In this document: positions 44,177-53,132 of the stretch, one piece after another
How the letters are laid out: each line of letters starts with the position of its first letter
How positions within the stretch are numbered: the stretch's first letter is position 1
Source: JAAYRQ01 sp035647815
GTDB taxonomy: Bacteria > Bacillota > Syntrophomonadia > Syntrophomonadales > Syntrophomonadaceae
Length of the DNA: 54,087 nucleotides
Direction of reading: 5' to 3'
NCBI GenBank assembly: GCA_035647815.1
Contig: DASRMR010000068.1
Coordinates: 1 to 54,087 of the forward strand
Made by a program: the position numbers and the translations under genes
The notes under the pieces: model-generated
What the model saw: only the letters and a program-made list of their open reading frames with translations
Database searches by the model: none
What the model was told of the DNA's origin: nothing

Positions 44177-44944
44177 ATGGTTCATATTGATCCGCAATCA
44201 GTTTATCAAGAAGCAGAACCTTTCTTTTTTAGCGGAAATAATATTGCTATATTATTTATCCATGGTTTTACTGCTTCGCCATCGGAATTATATTTAGTAG
44301 CTAAATTAGTTCATCAAGAAAGTGGCGCCACAGTAAGTGGGGTACTATTGCCAGGCCACGGCTCTCACCCGCAGTTTCTTAATCAGACTACTTGGCAAGA
44401 CTGGTATAAAACTGTGGAGGCGGAAAGTGAGTATTTATTAGCACACTATGAAAAGGTTTATGTAGTAGGATTATCATTAGGTGGCTTATTATCTATGTAT
44501 TTGGGGGTAAATTTACCGGAAATCAAAGGTGTAGTTTCTATAAATCCGCCGATAAGATTAAGAAATCCCATGATAAATGTTATGGCACCTGTTATGCAGT
44601 GGGTAAAACCTTATTTTCCTAAACCAAAAGAAAAGCAAAGAAAGCTTAGAAAAAAAGGGCGCTTTGCTTATGAAAGCACACCAGTTAGAGCATTTAGGAG
44701 CATGATGGAGCTCAAGGAAGAGACTTTAAAAGCTCTTAAAGATATTGAAGTGCCTTTACTTTTAATTCAGTCATTAGCTGATGAATCAGTACACCCTCAA
44801 GGGACTAGTTTAATAATAAAAAAAGTAAAAACTGCTCAGATAGAATTAGTGGAATTAATCGATTCCGAACATGTAGCTACTATGGCAGAAGAAGATCAGG
44901 AAAATATAGCCAGCCTTATTATTAAATTTATGGAAGAAAATTAA
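44177..44944 (+). CDS. Alpha/beta-hydrolase carboxylesterase (Est30-like)
   Basis: A 255-aa cytoplasmic serine hydrolase. The oxyanion motif HGFTASPSE (29-37), nucleophile elbow GLSLGG with Ser100, a candidate Asp in SLADESVHPQ and a His in SEHVATM near the end give a full triad. It resembles small carboxylesterases of Firmicutes that sit upstream of rnr. Start ATG 44177 has AAGGAGAA upstream. Natural substrate is unknown. Confidence 0.87.
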   Translation: MVHIDPQSVYQEAEPFFFSGNNIAILFIHGFTASPSELYLVAKLVHQESGATVSGVLLPGHGSHPQFLNQTTWQDWYKTVEAESEYLLAHYEKVYVVGLSLGGLLSMYLGVNLPEIKGVVSINPPIRLRNPMINVMAPVMQWVKPYFPKPKEKQRKLRKKGRFAYESTPVRAFRSMMELKEETLKALKDIEVPLLLIQSLADESVHPQGTSLIIKKVKTAQIELVELIDSEHVATMAEEDQENIASLIIKFMEEN

Positions 44945-44973
44945 GATAGGACAATGATTAAGGAGGAATATTA

Positions 44974-45525
44974 GTGCAAAGAGAAGCAGCATTAAACTTG
45001 TTAAAACAACATTTAACTAATGAGAATTTAATTAAACATTCACTAGCAGTTGAAGCGATTATGAGGGGTATTGCTGAAAGGTTAGAAGAGGATGTAGAAA
45101 AATTCGGCTTAACGGGGTTATTACATGATATTGATTATGATGTAACTTATGAGGATACTGCCAAACATTCGTTATTAGGTGCTAAGATACTTAAAGAAAA
45201 TGGTTTGGGGGAAGATATAGTTTACGCAGTAAAAGTACATAATGAGATACACGGTTTAGAGCGTAAAAGTACATTAGATAAGGCCTTGTATGCTGCTGAT
45301 CCTACTAGTGGTTTTATAACAGCAGCTGCATTAGTGAGACCAGATAAAAAACTAGAAGAAGTTAAACTTAAATCATTAAAAAAGCGTTTTAAAGAAAAGG
45401 CATTTGCTAAAGGAGCTAGTCGGGAGCAGATGCAAACTTGCACAGAGTTAGGGTTAGAATTAGATGAATTTCTAACTATTTGCCTTGAAAGTATGAAAAA
45501 AAGCGCAGTTTCTTTAGGCTTGTAG
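44974..45525 (+). CDS. HD/HDIG-domain phosphohydrolase
   Basis: A 183-aa HD-domain protein. His in LIKHSLAVEAIM, the HD pair in GLTGLLHDIDYD, and a second His in DTAKHSLLGAKIL with KVHNEIHG and ADPTSGF downstream give the metal-binding order H...HD...H...D. Likely a metal-dependent phosphohydrolase acting on a nucleotide; the substrate is not visible. GTG 44974 follows AAGGAGGAATA. Between the esterase and rnr, likely cotranscribed. Confidence 0.85.
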   Translation: MQREAALNLLKQHLTNENLIKHSLAVEAIMRGIAERLEEDVEKFGLTGLLHDIDYDVTYEDTAKHSLLGAKILKENGLGEDIVYAVKVHNEIHGLERKSTLDKALYAADPTSGFITAAALVRPDKKLEEVKLKSLKKRFKEKAFAKGASREQMQTCTELGLELDEFLTICLESMKKSAVSLGL

Positions 45526-45583
45526 ATTAGAATTGGCAATGGTGGTAATAATAAAAAGAACACCTTACTTAAAGGAGGTTTAT

Positions 45584-47692
45584 ATGATAAATAAAGATGG
45601 AATAATGGACTATATGCACCAAGTTGCTTACCGACCATTATCATATAATGAATTATTAGAAGTTTTTGAGATAGAAATGCTGGAAGAAGAAAAGTTCAGT
45701 AAGATAATCGCTAAGCTAGAAACAGACGGCGAGATTGTAAGAACGCGGAAAAATAAATATGGTCTACCAAGTATGATGAATTTGTCGAGGGGGATAATAC
45801 GTGTAAGCCAAAGGGGATATGGTATATTAATCCCTGATGAAATTGGCTCACCTGAGATATATATATTTAGAAATAAGCTTAATGGTGCCATGCATCTTGA
45901 TAAAGTTATGGTAAGAATTAATCAAAAAGGAGGAAACCACTCCAGACCGGAAGGTGAAGTTATTAGAGTTATTACCCGTGCTAGTAAGCAATTAGTTGGC
46001 ACATTTGAAAAAGGGAGACATGTATTACAAGTTATTCCTGATGATGATAGACAAATATATCCGGTTTATGTAAGGCCTAGTAAAAAACTAAAAGTTAGCG
46101 GTGGGGATAAAGTATTAGTAAATATTACTGAATGGCCGACTAAAGACAGGAACCCGGAAGGCAAGATAGTCGAAGTATTTGGCAAAAGGGGAGAACCAGG
46201 CTTAGATTTACGAGTAATCATAAAAAAACATGGCTTAAGATCTATATTTCCGGAAGCGGTAATTAACGAAGCTAAAGAAGTCAGCCAATTATCTCTAGAT
46301 GAAGATATTGCTAAAAGACATGATCTAAGAGATGTCAAAATGGTTACTATTGATGGTGCAGATGCGAAAGATCTCGATGATGCTGTTTCTATTGAAAAGA
46401 TTGATCGAGGTTATCGTCTAGGTGTCCATATTGCCGATGTTTCTCACTATGTTCGGGAAGCTAGTAGGCTTGATAAAGAAGCTTATGCTCGCGGTACTAG
46501 TGTTTATCTGATAGATAAAGTTCTCCCTATGTTACCACGGGAGCTTTCCAATGGTATATGTAGCCTTAATGCTAACCAAGATAGATTAGCTATAAGTTGT
46601 ATTATGGATATAGATGATAAAGGTGAAGTGTTCCATTATGATTTATGTAAATCAGTAATTAATGTTAACCAGCGTATGACATATACGGATGTTAATAAGA
46701 TAATTACGGATAATGATAAAGAAACCAAGGCTCAATATGAAGATATGGTCAGTGATTTTATGCTGATGAAAGAATTAGCGGGGATTATTAGGCAGGAAAG
46801 AGTAAGACGAGGAACTTTAGATTTCGATTTTCCAGAATCTAAAGTGATTGTAGATGAAGATAGTTTTCCTATTGAAATTAAAAAGGATGAGCGTGGCGAG
46901 GGAGAAATGCTCATCGAGGATTTCATGATAAAAGCTAATGAAACTGTGGCAGAACATATGTATCGACAAGAAATACCTATATTATACCGTGTTCATGAGA
47001 AACCTGATGAAGAATCATTAGAAAAGGTTAACCATGTTTTAGGTGCTTTCGGACACAAAATCCAGGGTGAAAAAGTGGAGCCCCGAGTTTACCAAAAGAT
47101 ACTACAAGATATCAAAGAAAAACCTGAGGAACAACTACTCTCATTAATACTTTTACGCTCCATGAAACATGCCCGATATGTACCCCAGGCATTAGGCCAT
47201 TTTGGGCTAGCCTCTAAATATTATTGTCATTTTACTAGTCCTATCAGAAGATATCCAGATCTTATCGTACACCGGCTTTTGAGCCAAACTTTAGATGGCA
47301 AATTAGGAAAAAAGAAGCGGGCTAGCTACGAGAAAAAAATGACAGACTTAGGTGAACATGCAACCCAAATGGAAATGAAGGCTGAAGAAGCAGAACGTGA
47401 ATTATTAGATATTAAGAAAGCTGAATACATGTCTCAATTTATAGGTGAAGAATTTGTGGGGAAAATCTCCTCGGTACTGTCTTTTGGTCTATTTGTGGAA
47501 CTAGATAATACTGTAGAAGGTTTAATTCATATTTCTGATATTTCTGATGATTACTATGAGTTTAATGATCGCAACTATACTTTAGTAGGCACACATGGCG
47601 GACGAAAGTTTTCCATTGGTGATGAAGTGAGAGTCCGGTTAGTCAGAGTAGATATTGATGATGCTAAAATAGATTTTGAGTTATTAGATTAA
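45584..47692 (+). CDS. rnr: Ribonuclease R
   Basis: A 702-aa 3'-5' exoribonuclease. An N-terminal winged-helix/cold-shock region is followed by the RNB catalytic domain (TIDGADAKDLDDAVSIEK, with the metal Asp cluster; YCHFTSPIRRYPDLIVHRLL) and a C-terminal S1 domain (GEEFVGKISSVLSFGLFVELDNTVEGLIHISDI). ATG 45584 follows AAAGGAGGTTT; in-frame ATG 45533 gives a non-family extension and is rejected. It degrades structured RNA. In many Firmicutes smpB follows, but here the next feature is a repeat and an HTH gene on the other strand. Confidence 0.96.
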   Translation: MINKDGIMDYMHQVAYRPLSYNELLEVFEIEMLEEEKFSKIIAKLETDGEIVRTRKNKYGLPSMMNLSRGIIRVSQRGYGILIPDEIGSPEIYIFRNKLNGAMHLDKVMVRINQKGGNHSRPEGEVIRVITRASKQLVGTFEKGRHVLQVIPDDDRQIYPVYVRPSKKLKVSGGDKVLVNITEWPTKDRNPEGKIVEVFGKRGEPGLDLRVIIKKHGLRSIFPEAVINEAKEVSQLSLDEDIAKRHDLRDVKMVTIDGADAKDLDDAVSIEKIDRGYRLGVHIADVSHYVREASRLDKEAYARGTSVYLIDKVLPMLPRELSNGICSLNANQDRLAISCIMDIDDKGEVFHYDLCKSVINVNQRMTYTDVNKIITDNDKETKAQYEDMVSDFMLMKELAGIIRQERVRRGTLDFDFPESKVIVDEDSFPIEIKKDERGEGEMLIEDFMIKANETVAEHMYRQEIPILYRVHEKPDEESLEKVNHVLGAFGHKIQGEKVEPRVYQKILQDIKEKPEEQLLSLILLRSMKHARYVPQALGHFGLASKYYCHFTSPIRRYPDLIVHRLLSQTLDGKLGKKKRASYEKKMTDLGEHATQMEMKAEEAERELLDIKKAEYMSQFIGEEFVGKISSVLSFGLFVELDNTVEGLIHISDISDDYYEFNDRNYTLVGTHGGRKFSIGDEVRVRLVRVDIDDAKIDFELLD

Positions 47693-47715
47693 AGTGGCCC
47701 CTGACCTTAACAAAA

Positions 47716-47800
47716 CTGTCATCCTGAACCTAGTGAAGGATCTTCCCCCCTATTATGATGTAGCAAGGGAAAGATTCTTCGCTATCGCTCAGAAAGACAG
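47716..47800. repeat. Palindromic intergenic repeat (TGTCATCCTGA family)
   Basis: Left arm TGTCATCCTGAACCTAGTGA + AGGATCTT (47718-47745) is repeated in imperfect reverse complement at 47770-47800 (AAAGATTCTTCGCTATCGCT + CAGAAAGACAG). This type of palindrome, ending in ...CTGTC..., recurs widely in bacterial intergenic DNA. It separates two convergent genes, rnr and the HTH gene, and could form a bidirectional hairpin. Seen directly. Confidence 0.75.
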
Positions 47801-47808
47801 AAATGCCC

Positions 47809-49356
47809 CTACAGCAAGGTTGCTTCTATAGAAAATATTAACTCTTTTAATTCATCGGTAGTCTGGAGTCGATTTTGTTTAGATAAGGGGTTTTTATTTA
47901 AGATATTGTTCATGTAATCCCAAAAAGCAGCAACCATATTAGTTTCATTTATAGCAAACACGATAGAAGGGGGCCAAGTTTTAGCTACAAATACCCCTAC
48001 ATCTTCCTTCACATATATTATGCTTCCTTCTAAATAGTTATCTTTCGTAAGTATTATATGGTAATTATTATAAGTGTCGAGTATTCGGATAAGATTTTTT
48101 AGATGTTTTAAATATTCTTCTGGGCTATAAAACAAGGCTTTATTATTTAATATATCGGAAAAGTTTACCGCAACTTTTCCGGTCAATATTAGCTCTAGAC
48201 TAGGTAGTGTAAATATTTCTATAAATGAATATTTGCTTAAGTTATCTGCAATATTTGCAACCCTTTTAAGATGATATGTGAGCAGCTTTTCTTGCTCAAT
48301 ATTAGGGATTTTTTCCAGAAAACTTTTAACTACATCTAAAGGCATAGAAATATCGGTTAAAGTGTCAGTTTTTATAATAGTATTACTAGTTTCATTTTCG
48401 AATTCTTCTATTATAGCTAGGAATTCCTCTTGTTTATTATGAGGAGTAAATATTCGCATCAATGGTCGGCAAAGATAGAGAAAACTATTGTATTCATCGA
48501 CTAGCGAAGTTATTATCTTTTTATTAGTATAAAGAAAGTTGGCTGCATTTTCAGTTTTAGAACTTACAGAGGAAGAGGTTATAGCAGCAGTTTCAGGGGC
48601 AATAAAGAAAGTTTGCCTAAATAAGCCGTCTTGAGTTTTAGGATAATAATAAGGCTCAATCGCTCCTGTCATATATAGTGGTATCCATTGTTTAATACCT
48701 GATAACATTTCATCGAAAGTGCGGTTTATGCTATGAATAACTTTTATACGGTTACCTTGCATAATGATTTGTGCCATTAAGCTAGCCCATTTTGGTACAA
48801 ATTTTGGATCGGCTAACCAATCTATATCTTCATTACTATATAAAAGCAAAGTTTGAGGTTTATTGTTTTTTAATACTAAAGATAGAAAAACTAATACTGC
48901 ATTTTGCTTACCTTCCTTACCATAAAAGGCTTCAACTTCCGATTTAGTTTGGTCTACTATTTCTTCGATATTGATACCTGCTTGTGAAGGCATTTTTTTA
49001 AAACGGAAATTAATAACATCATCCATAAATTCATCTAAAGAATGGAAAGTAGTTTTTTGGTTATTACTCAGCCAATCATATATGATGTTATTTATAGTTT
49101 CATTTGCTGGGGGAGTTAAATGAGGGTTATCCTTTTTTATTGTTTCATATAAAGCTATTTTTTGGTATTCGTCTTGGCAAGTGCGGGCAAAGTAATCGGC
49201 CATGGGCTCAATATATGTAGCTTTACGAGAGGGAGGACGAATTCCCCGACGCAACCTACTTATAGCTGAGGCATCTATTAAAACGATACGAGCTAAAGTA
49301 CTATTGGAAGTATTCGTGATATTCATTAGAAAGTCGAGCTTTTCCGCAAAAGTCAT
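47809..49356 (-). CDS. Large HTH-domain protein of unknown function
   Basis: A 515-aa protein (ATG at 49356, with GAGGTGG upstream; an in-frame extension to 49452 reads across the intergenic operators and is rejected). Residues 1-45 form a likely HTH (EKLDFLMNITNTSNSTLARI, then IDASAISRLRRGIRPPSR), resembling XRE-like repressors. The remaining 450 residues are soluble, mixed alpha/beta, with no membrane segment and no motif I recognise; possible sensor or protein-interaction region. It is divergent from the small gene at 49507, with palindromes between them, a typical regulator/target arrangement. No function is claimed. Confidence 0.6.
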   Translation of the reverse strand: MTFAEKLDFLMNITNTSNSTLARIVLIDASAISRLRRGIRPPSRKATYIEPMADYFARTCQDEYQKIALYETIKKDNPHLTPPANETINNIIYDWLSNNQKTTFHSLDEFMDDVINFRFKKMPSQAGINIEEIVDQTKSEVEAFYGKEGKQNAVLVFLSLVLKNNKPQTLLLYSNEDIDWLADPKFVPKWASLMAQIIMQGNRIKVIHSINRTFDEMLSGIKQWIPLYMTGAIEPYYYPKTQDGLFRQTFFIAPETAAITSSSVSSKTENAANFLYTNKKIITSLVDEYNSFLYLCRPLMRIFTPHNKQEEFLAIIEEFENETSNTIIKTDTLTDISMPLDVVKSFLEKIPNIEQEKLLTYHLKRVANIADNLSKYSFIEIFTLPSLELILTGKVAVNFSDILNNKALFYSPEEYLKHLKNLIRILDTYNNYHIILTKDNYLEGSIIYVKEDVGVFVAKTWPPSIVFAINETNMVAAFWDYMNNILNKNPLSKQNRLQTTDELKELIFSIEATLL

Positions 49357-49411
49357 CAGTACCACCTCAAATTTTATTTTAACATATAGAGGGAAAATTT
49401 TCATAAAATTG

Positions 49412-49447
49412 TTGTCACGACTTATGACGATAATTTGGCATTGCCAA
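49412..49447. promoter_or_regulatory. Candidate operators in the divergent region
   Basis: TTGTCA-CGACTTA-TGACGA (49412-49430) is a near-palindrome, 5 of 6 in each half. TTGGCA-T-TGCCAA (49435-49447) is a perfect 13-bp palindrome. Both lie between the divergent starts 49356 and 49507, where an HTH regulator may bind. No convincing -35/-10 pair was placed. Confidence 0.4.
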
Positions 49448-49506
49448 TTCATGAGGACAAGGTTTTTTGTGGAAGAAAATTGGTAAAATATAATAGAGGT
49501 GAAAAT

Positions 49507-49815
49507 ATGACCTTTAAAATTAAATTGAAAGTAGGTTACTTCAAAACCGAGCTATATAATCTTGCTATTAGTGAAGGAAATATTACTTTATCCCCTCTGG
49601 ATAATAAAGCTGATTTCTTATTTATTGAAAATAGTGAATTAAAGTCAGTAGGATATATAAAAAGAGAGAATAGGGAGGGAGAACTAGAAATTATAACTAG
49701 TGATACTATTTATACTGGTACTTTACTAGCAAGCGATAGTTTAGTCGAATTATATAAGACACTTTCTAAAGAACTTGGCAACAAGTTTGCTTTTCATAAG
49801 GGTGTTCCAGAATAG
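49507..49815 (+). CDS. Small beta-rich protein, PH-like (unrecognised)
   Basis: A 102-aa soluble protein, beginning at ATG 49507 behind AGAGGTGAA; earlier in-frame ATG 49435 is in the operator region and rejected. The sequence alternates short beta strands (IKLKVGYFKTELYNLAISEG, ITLSPLDN, ADFLFIENSELKSVGYIK, LEIITSDTIYTGTLL) and one C-terminal helix (VELYKTLSKELG), a plan reminiscent of a bacterial PH-like fold. The match is structural impression only. Divergent from the HTH protein, probably part of the same module. Confidence 0.55.
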   Translation: MTFKIKLKVGYFKTELYNLAISEGNITLSPLDNKADFLFIENSELKSVGYIKRENREGELEIITSDTIYTGTLLASDSLVELYKTLSKELGNKFAFHKGVPE

Positions 49816-49816
49816 G

Positions 49817-49845
49817 CCAGCCACGGGGTCTGACCCCGTGGTTGG
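49817..49845. repeat. Palindromic GGGGTC-GACCCC element
   Basis: CCACGGGGTC-T-GACCCCGTGG (49821-49841) is a perfect 21-nt palindrome; with flanks (one G-T) the arms reach 14 bp. It follows the stop of the preceding gene by only a few bases and lacks a T run, so it may be a repeat-family element or a weak terminator. The rest of 49846-49980 shows no gene. Confidence 0.55.
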
Positions 49846-49980
49846 ATGAACTTAAAACACCTTAATGAGAAGTGCTATTAATCTAAAACACTAGATAAAT
49901 CGGAGACTTATTTTAGCTTCATATAATTTTTGACGCAGGGTCGAAGGTCCTACTTGATGTTTTTATCTAATCATAATTGC

Positions 49981-50016
49981 AAAAAGGCGGCTATCCGATG
50001 GGATAGCCGCCTTTTT
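49981..50016. terminator. Strong bidirectional Rho-independent terminator
   Basis: AAAAAGGCGGCTATCC-GATG-GGATAGCCGCCTTTTT: perfect 16-bp stem with A run on one side and T run on the other. It separates the 49507 gene from the signalling module. Confidence 0.93.
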
Positions 50017-50072
50017 GAGATGTTTTTTAGTGTAATAAAAGGGGTGTTCAAACTGCCAACTAGTTACAAAGT

Positions 50073-50091
50073 ACTAGCCGATACGGCTAGT
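50073..50091 (+). other. Perfect hairpin upstream of the signalling module
   Basis: ACTAGCCG-ATA-CGGCTAGT, 8-bp perfect stem, about 100 nt before the ATG at 50192 and without a T run. It could be an operator or a leader hairpin. Confidence 0.45.
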
Positions 50092-50191
50092 GTAAGTAGA
50101 TAATATTTCTGATATATTTATAATAACATCAGCGCATAAAGTTGAGAGATAATTAATAAATATACAATTAATATATTGAAAGGACATCTAG

Positions 50192-50575
50192 ATGAAAAAA
50201 GTTGCTTTAATCACAACCAATAAAATACTTGCACAAAGCTTGGCTGTAGCTATAAAAGCTATGCCTGACTTGGGGTTTGAACCTTTCTTGTTGCTTAATT
50301 CTAATCAGGCCTTGCTTGATGCAGAAATTCTTGAGATTGATGTGGCTTTGATTGATGTCATGGATAAAGGTACAGAACAAAAAGAAACACTTCTTTCATT
50401 TTGCGCAGCATTACATAAGAGATTGCCAGTTTGCCATCTTCTTTTGCTTGTTTCGCAAGATGATCTAGTAAGACGCGAAATAGCAACTGAAGCAAAGAAA
50501 AACGGAATTGTTGATGATTTCGTATTTTATGATGCCTCACTCAAATATCTGTTTGCAAAATTAGCAGCATTTTGA
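50192..50575 (+). CDS. Stand-alone degenerate receiver-domain protein
   Basis: A 127-aa protein with the alternating beta/alpha order of a CheY-like receiver: MKKVALITTNKILAQSL (strand 1/helix 1), VALIDVMDKG with the phospho-site candidate Asp55, and LLLLVSQDD at strand 4. The acidic pair normally at the end of strand 1 is TTN, and the conserved Lys near strand 5 is missing (FVFYDAS). So phosphorylation is doubtful; it may work as a pseudo-receiver. No output domain follows. AAAGGACATC precedes ATG 50192. About 94 nt later comes the large sensor gene, so they form a module. Confidence 0.65.
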   Translation: MKKVALITTNKILAQSLAVAIKAMPDLGFEPFLLLNSNQALLDAEILEIDVALIDVMDKGTEQKETLLSFCAALHKRLPVCHLLLLVSQDDLVRREIATEAKKNGIVDDFVFYDASLKYLFAKLAAF

Positions 50576-50669
50576 ATAATGCACAAAAACTGCTGTATAT
50601 AAGCTATAATAATAGCATATAGAAATAAACATGCTTTAATAATTTTTTATTAGAGAGGGGCTGTTTCTT

Positions 50670-53132
50670 TTGGATGCTGGTTTTGCTAATTGTATCAAGC
50701 ATTCAAGAATAGTAATCGGCTTATTTGCCATCTTAATAGCCGCCATTTTTACTTCTGGCTTTACAAAAGAGCCTAATTCCAATTTAGTTATATGCAATCA
50801 GGATGATCATGCCTTATATGCAAAAGTTGTAGAACAAATCTTGCCTTCCTTCAATATTAATCAATCAGAAAACAAACCATATTACATTTTAAATGATGGT
50901 GGAATTGCGGAAGCTTTTGACACCCAAGCTGTAGGTGCAATTGAAACTGGCATTGCAAAATATTGGTACCCACAATATCTGGCCACAGTGATTATTGCTG
51001 TAGATCGTGATCAAACCGATATAGTAGTTACTAGTTGGAGTGATTTATTTGCTGTTCAAGAAGAAGTAGCTTTTTATAATACTCCTGTAAATGATCAAAT
51101 GCTTACAGCTGCCATGTCTTACGGCTTAGAAGGCGAAAATTATACTTTAACTGAAACGATTAGACTTTTGTCTTCAATTCATGATAATAAGCTCCTTAAA
51201 ACCAACTCTTTTGAGTCCCCAATTATTATTTGCTTTGACTATCAAGCTGCTGCTCTTATAGAAGAGGGACGCAATCTTGAAATCATTATCCCTACAGAGG
51301 GAACCTATACATACGAAAAAGGTTTGCTATCAAATGAACAGCTTACTTTTGCAGGTAATGTAGACAATTTACTGTTTTCAGCTAATTTGCCTTTATTAGA
51401 TGGACAAAGTTATTTACCTATATATCCTGATAAATCGGCTTATGCTCCTGCAGTCAAGGTTAGCGATTATAAACACTTTGCCACAACTACCCAAAGTGCT
51501 AGTTGCTTAATTGAGCGAGAAGTTCTAAATTCCAAAAAATTTATGTCTATTGATAGTCGGGAACATCTGTATTCCGCTTTAATATACATTATTATAATTA
51601 CTATTTGGGTGACAGCGATTATACGGCGTTCCATGCAAAAAGGTGTAGTTTATGCCGCTTTTTTCACGGGAGCAATTTTGAATGGCTGGGTTTTGGTTCG
51701 CTTAATAAAATATCAGCTTGTAGTAAGTCCAATTCTTAGCCGATATTTATGGTATTCTTATTATATTTTTTTCTTGTCATTGCCTTTAGTTTTGTTGTGG
51801 ATGGCATGGGCAATTGATAAACCAGAAGATGAAATTGTCCCTCCCAAATGGTGGAAGAGTATGGGAGTTTTAATTGGCGCATTAATCATTTTTGTTTTTA
51901 CCAACGATCTACATGGCTTTGTATTCCACTTAGATTTAAGCAGGGCAGATTGGGACATAAATTATGGCTATGGCTTTGGCTACTATATGGTGCTATTTGT
52001 TTGCATGATGAATCTTCTTGCAGTGTTTTTTATATTGATACAAAAAAGTATAAGGAATCCGAGAAAAAGGGGTTTTATCTTCCCACTTGCTGTTTTCCTT
52101 ACCTTTGGTATCTATAATTACAAATATATAGTGCGAGATCCCTTTGTCTATCAAACTGACCTAACTATAATAACGGGCATTTTTACCATGCTTATGTTCG
52201 AATCCTGCATACGGTCAGGGTTAATTCCAGTAAATACGAAATATATAGACCTTTTCAGGCGTTCACCACTTAAAATGCAAATCATAAATAAAAGAAGAGA
52301 AGTCGCCATAGCATCAGCTTTAGCAACACCGATAGATAAAGAAATGATTGAAAAAGTTATAGCTTCATCACCTGTCCCGCTTCTACAAGAAGATGAATCT
52401 TTGTTATTCGCTAATCCAATTCCAGGTGGTTATGCCTTATGGAATGAAGATGTTAGTAAGATTCAGCAGTTACATAGGGAAATTAAAGAGTCACTGCAAA
52501 TGTTGACAGAAGCTAACGCAATGCTTGCGGAGGAAGAAAAACTAAAGCGGTATATTAATGAAGAAAACGCAAAAAAACAGTTGATGGACCAGTTAGAGGC
52601 TGAGATAGCCGCAAACACAGAACAGTTGTCAACTATGATAGAAAACTTGCCTTATGCTGAAGATCGTTCCCGGGAAACGACTCGCATTGCGTTATTACTC
52701 TGCTACCTAAAGCGCCGGTGCAATTTATTTTTTAGCGAGAAAGAGACAAGTACCACCACTGTGGACAAGTTAATTGCCTATATAGATGAACTTTCTGAAA
52801 TAGTAAAATATTCTAATGTTGAAATTGCAACCGTAAATGAAATAAAGGGAAGTCTTGCTATTAGACATGCTACTTTATTTTACGATTTTTTCTATGTGAT
52901 AGCTGATTTGGCAGTCCAAACCGGTTGCCCTTATATTATAGAATATCTTGCAAGCGAAGCAGAATCCATTACCATGCGCCTACTTCCATCAGAAGATATG
53001 GGGATAGTCAAACTAGAACCTAGACTTATAGCAGCCATTGCCGCTGTAAATGGCAATATTGTCCAAAAAGATTTAGAAGACACGGTCGGGTTTAGCATTT
53101 CCTTTCCGAAAGGAGGAATTGCATATGATTGA
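50670..53132 (+). CDS. Binding-protein-7TM sensor with degenerate kinase domain
   Basis: An 820-aa membrane protein. TM1 (11-29) leads to an outside domain (35-295) with features of a periplasmic substrate-binding protein (NLVICNQDDHALYAKVVEQI, DIVVTSWSD, PIIICFDYQAAALIEEGRN). Seven helices follow (about 302-319, 325-346, 361-380, 397-416, 436-456, 466-485, 495-512) with SGLIPVNTKYIDLF, a pattern of 7TM kinase sensors. The cytoplasmic end has a PAS-like segment (540-600, GGYALWNEDVSKI), a coiled coil (600-660) and a degenerate ATPase-like tail without a phospho-His box or clear N/G boxes. TTG 50670 is the proposed start. It overlaps the next kinase gene by 8 nt. Confidence 0.7.
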   Translation: MDAGFANCIKHSRIVIGLFAILIAAIFTSGFTKEPNSNLVICNQDDHALYAKVVEQILPSFNINQSENKPYYILNDGGIAEAFDTQAVGAIETGIAKYWYPQYLATVIIAVDRDQTDIVVTSWSDLFAVQEEVAFYNTPVNDQMLTAAMSYGLEGENYTLTETIRLLSSIHDNKLLKTNSFESPIIICFDYQAAALIEEGRNLEIIIPTEGTYTYEKGLLSNEQLTFAGNVDNLLFSANLPLLDGQSYLPIYPDKSAYAPAVKVSDYKHFATTTQSASCLIEREVLNSKKFMSIDSREHLYSALIYIIIITIWVTAIIRRSMQKGVVYAAFFTGAILNGWVLVRLIKYQLVVSPILSRYLWYSYYIFFLSLPLVLLWMAWAIDKPEDEIVPPKWWKSMGVLIGALIIFVFTNDLHGFVFHLDLSRADWDINYGYGFGYYMVLFVCMMNLLAVFFILIQKSIRNPRKRGFIFPLAVFLTFGIYNYKYIVRDPFVYQTDLTIITGIFTMLMFESCIRSGLIPVNTKYIDLFRRSPLKMQIINKRREVAIASALATPIDKEMIEKVIASSPVPLLQEDESLLFANPIPGGYALWNEDVSKIQQLHREIKESLQMLTEANAMLAEEEKLKRYINEENAKKQLMDQLEAEIAANTEQLSTMIENLPYAEDRSRETTRIALLLCYLKRRCNLFFSEKETSTTTVDKLIAYIDELSEIVKYSNVEIATVNEIKGSLAIRHATLFYDFFYVIADLAVQTGCPYIIEYLASEAESITMRLLPSEDMGIVKLEPRLIAAIAAVNGNIVQKDLEDTVGFSISFPKGGIAYD

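Noticed and set aside
47693..47810. smpB or tmRNA expected after rnr
   Set aside because: Only a palindromic repeat is present; no SmpB reading frame or tmRNA-like ends were seen.
49489..49494. TATAAT as promoter of the 49507 gene
   Set aside because: It is 12 nt before the ATG and abuts the ribosome site, leaving no room for a leader carrying that site.
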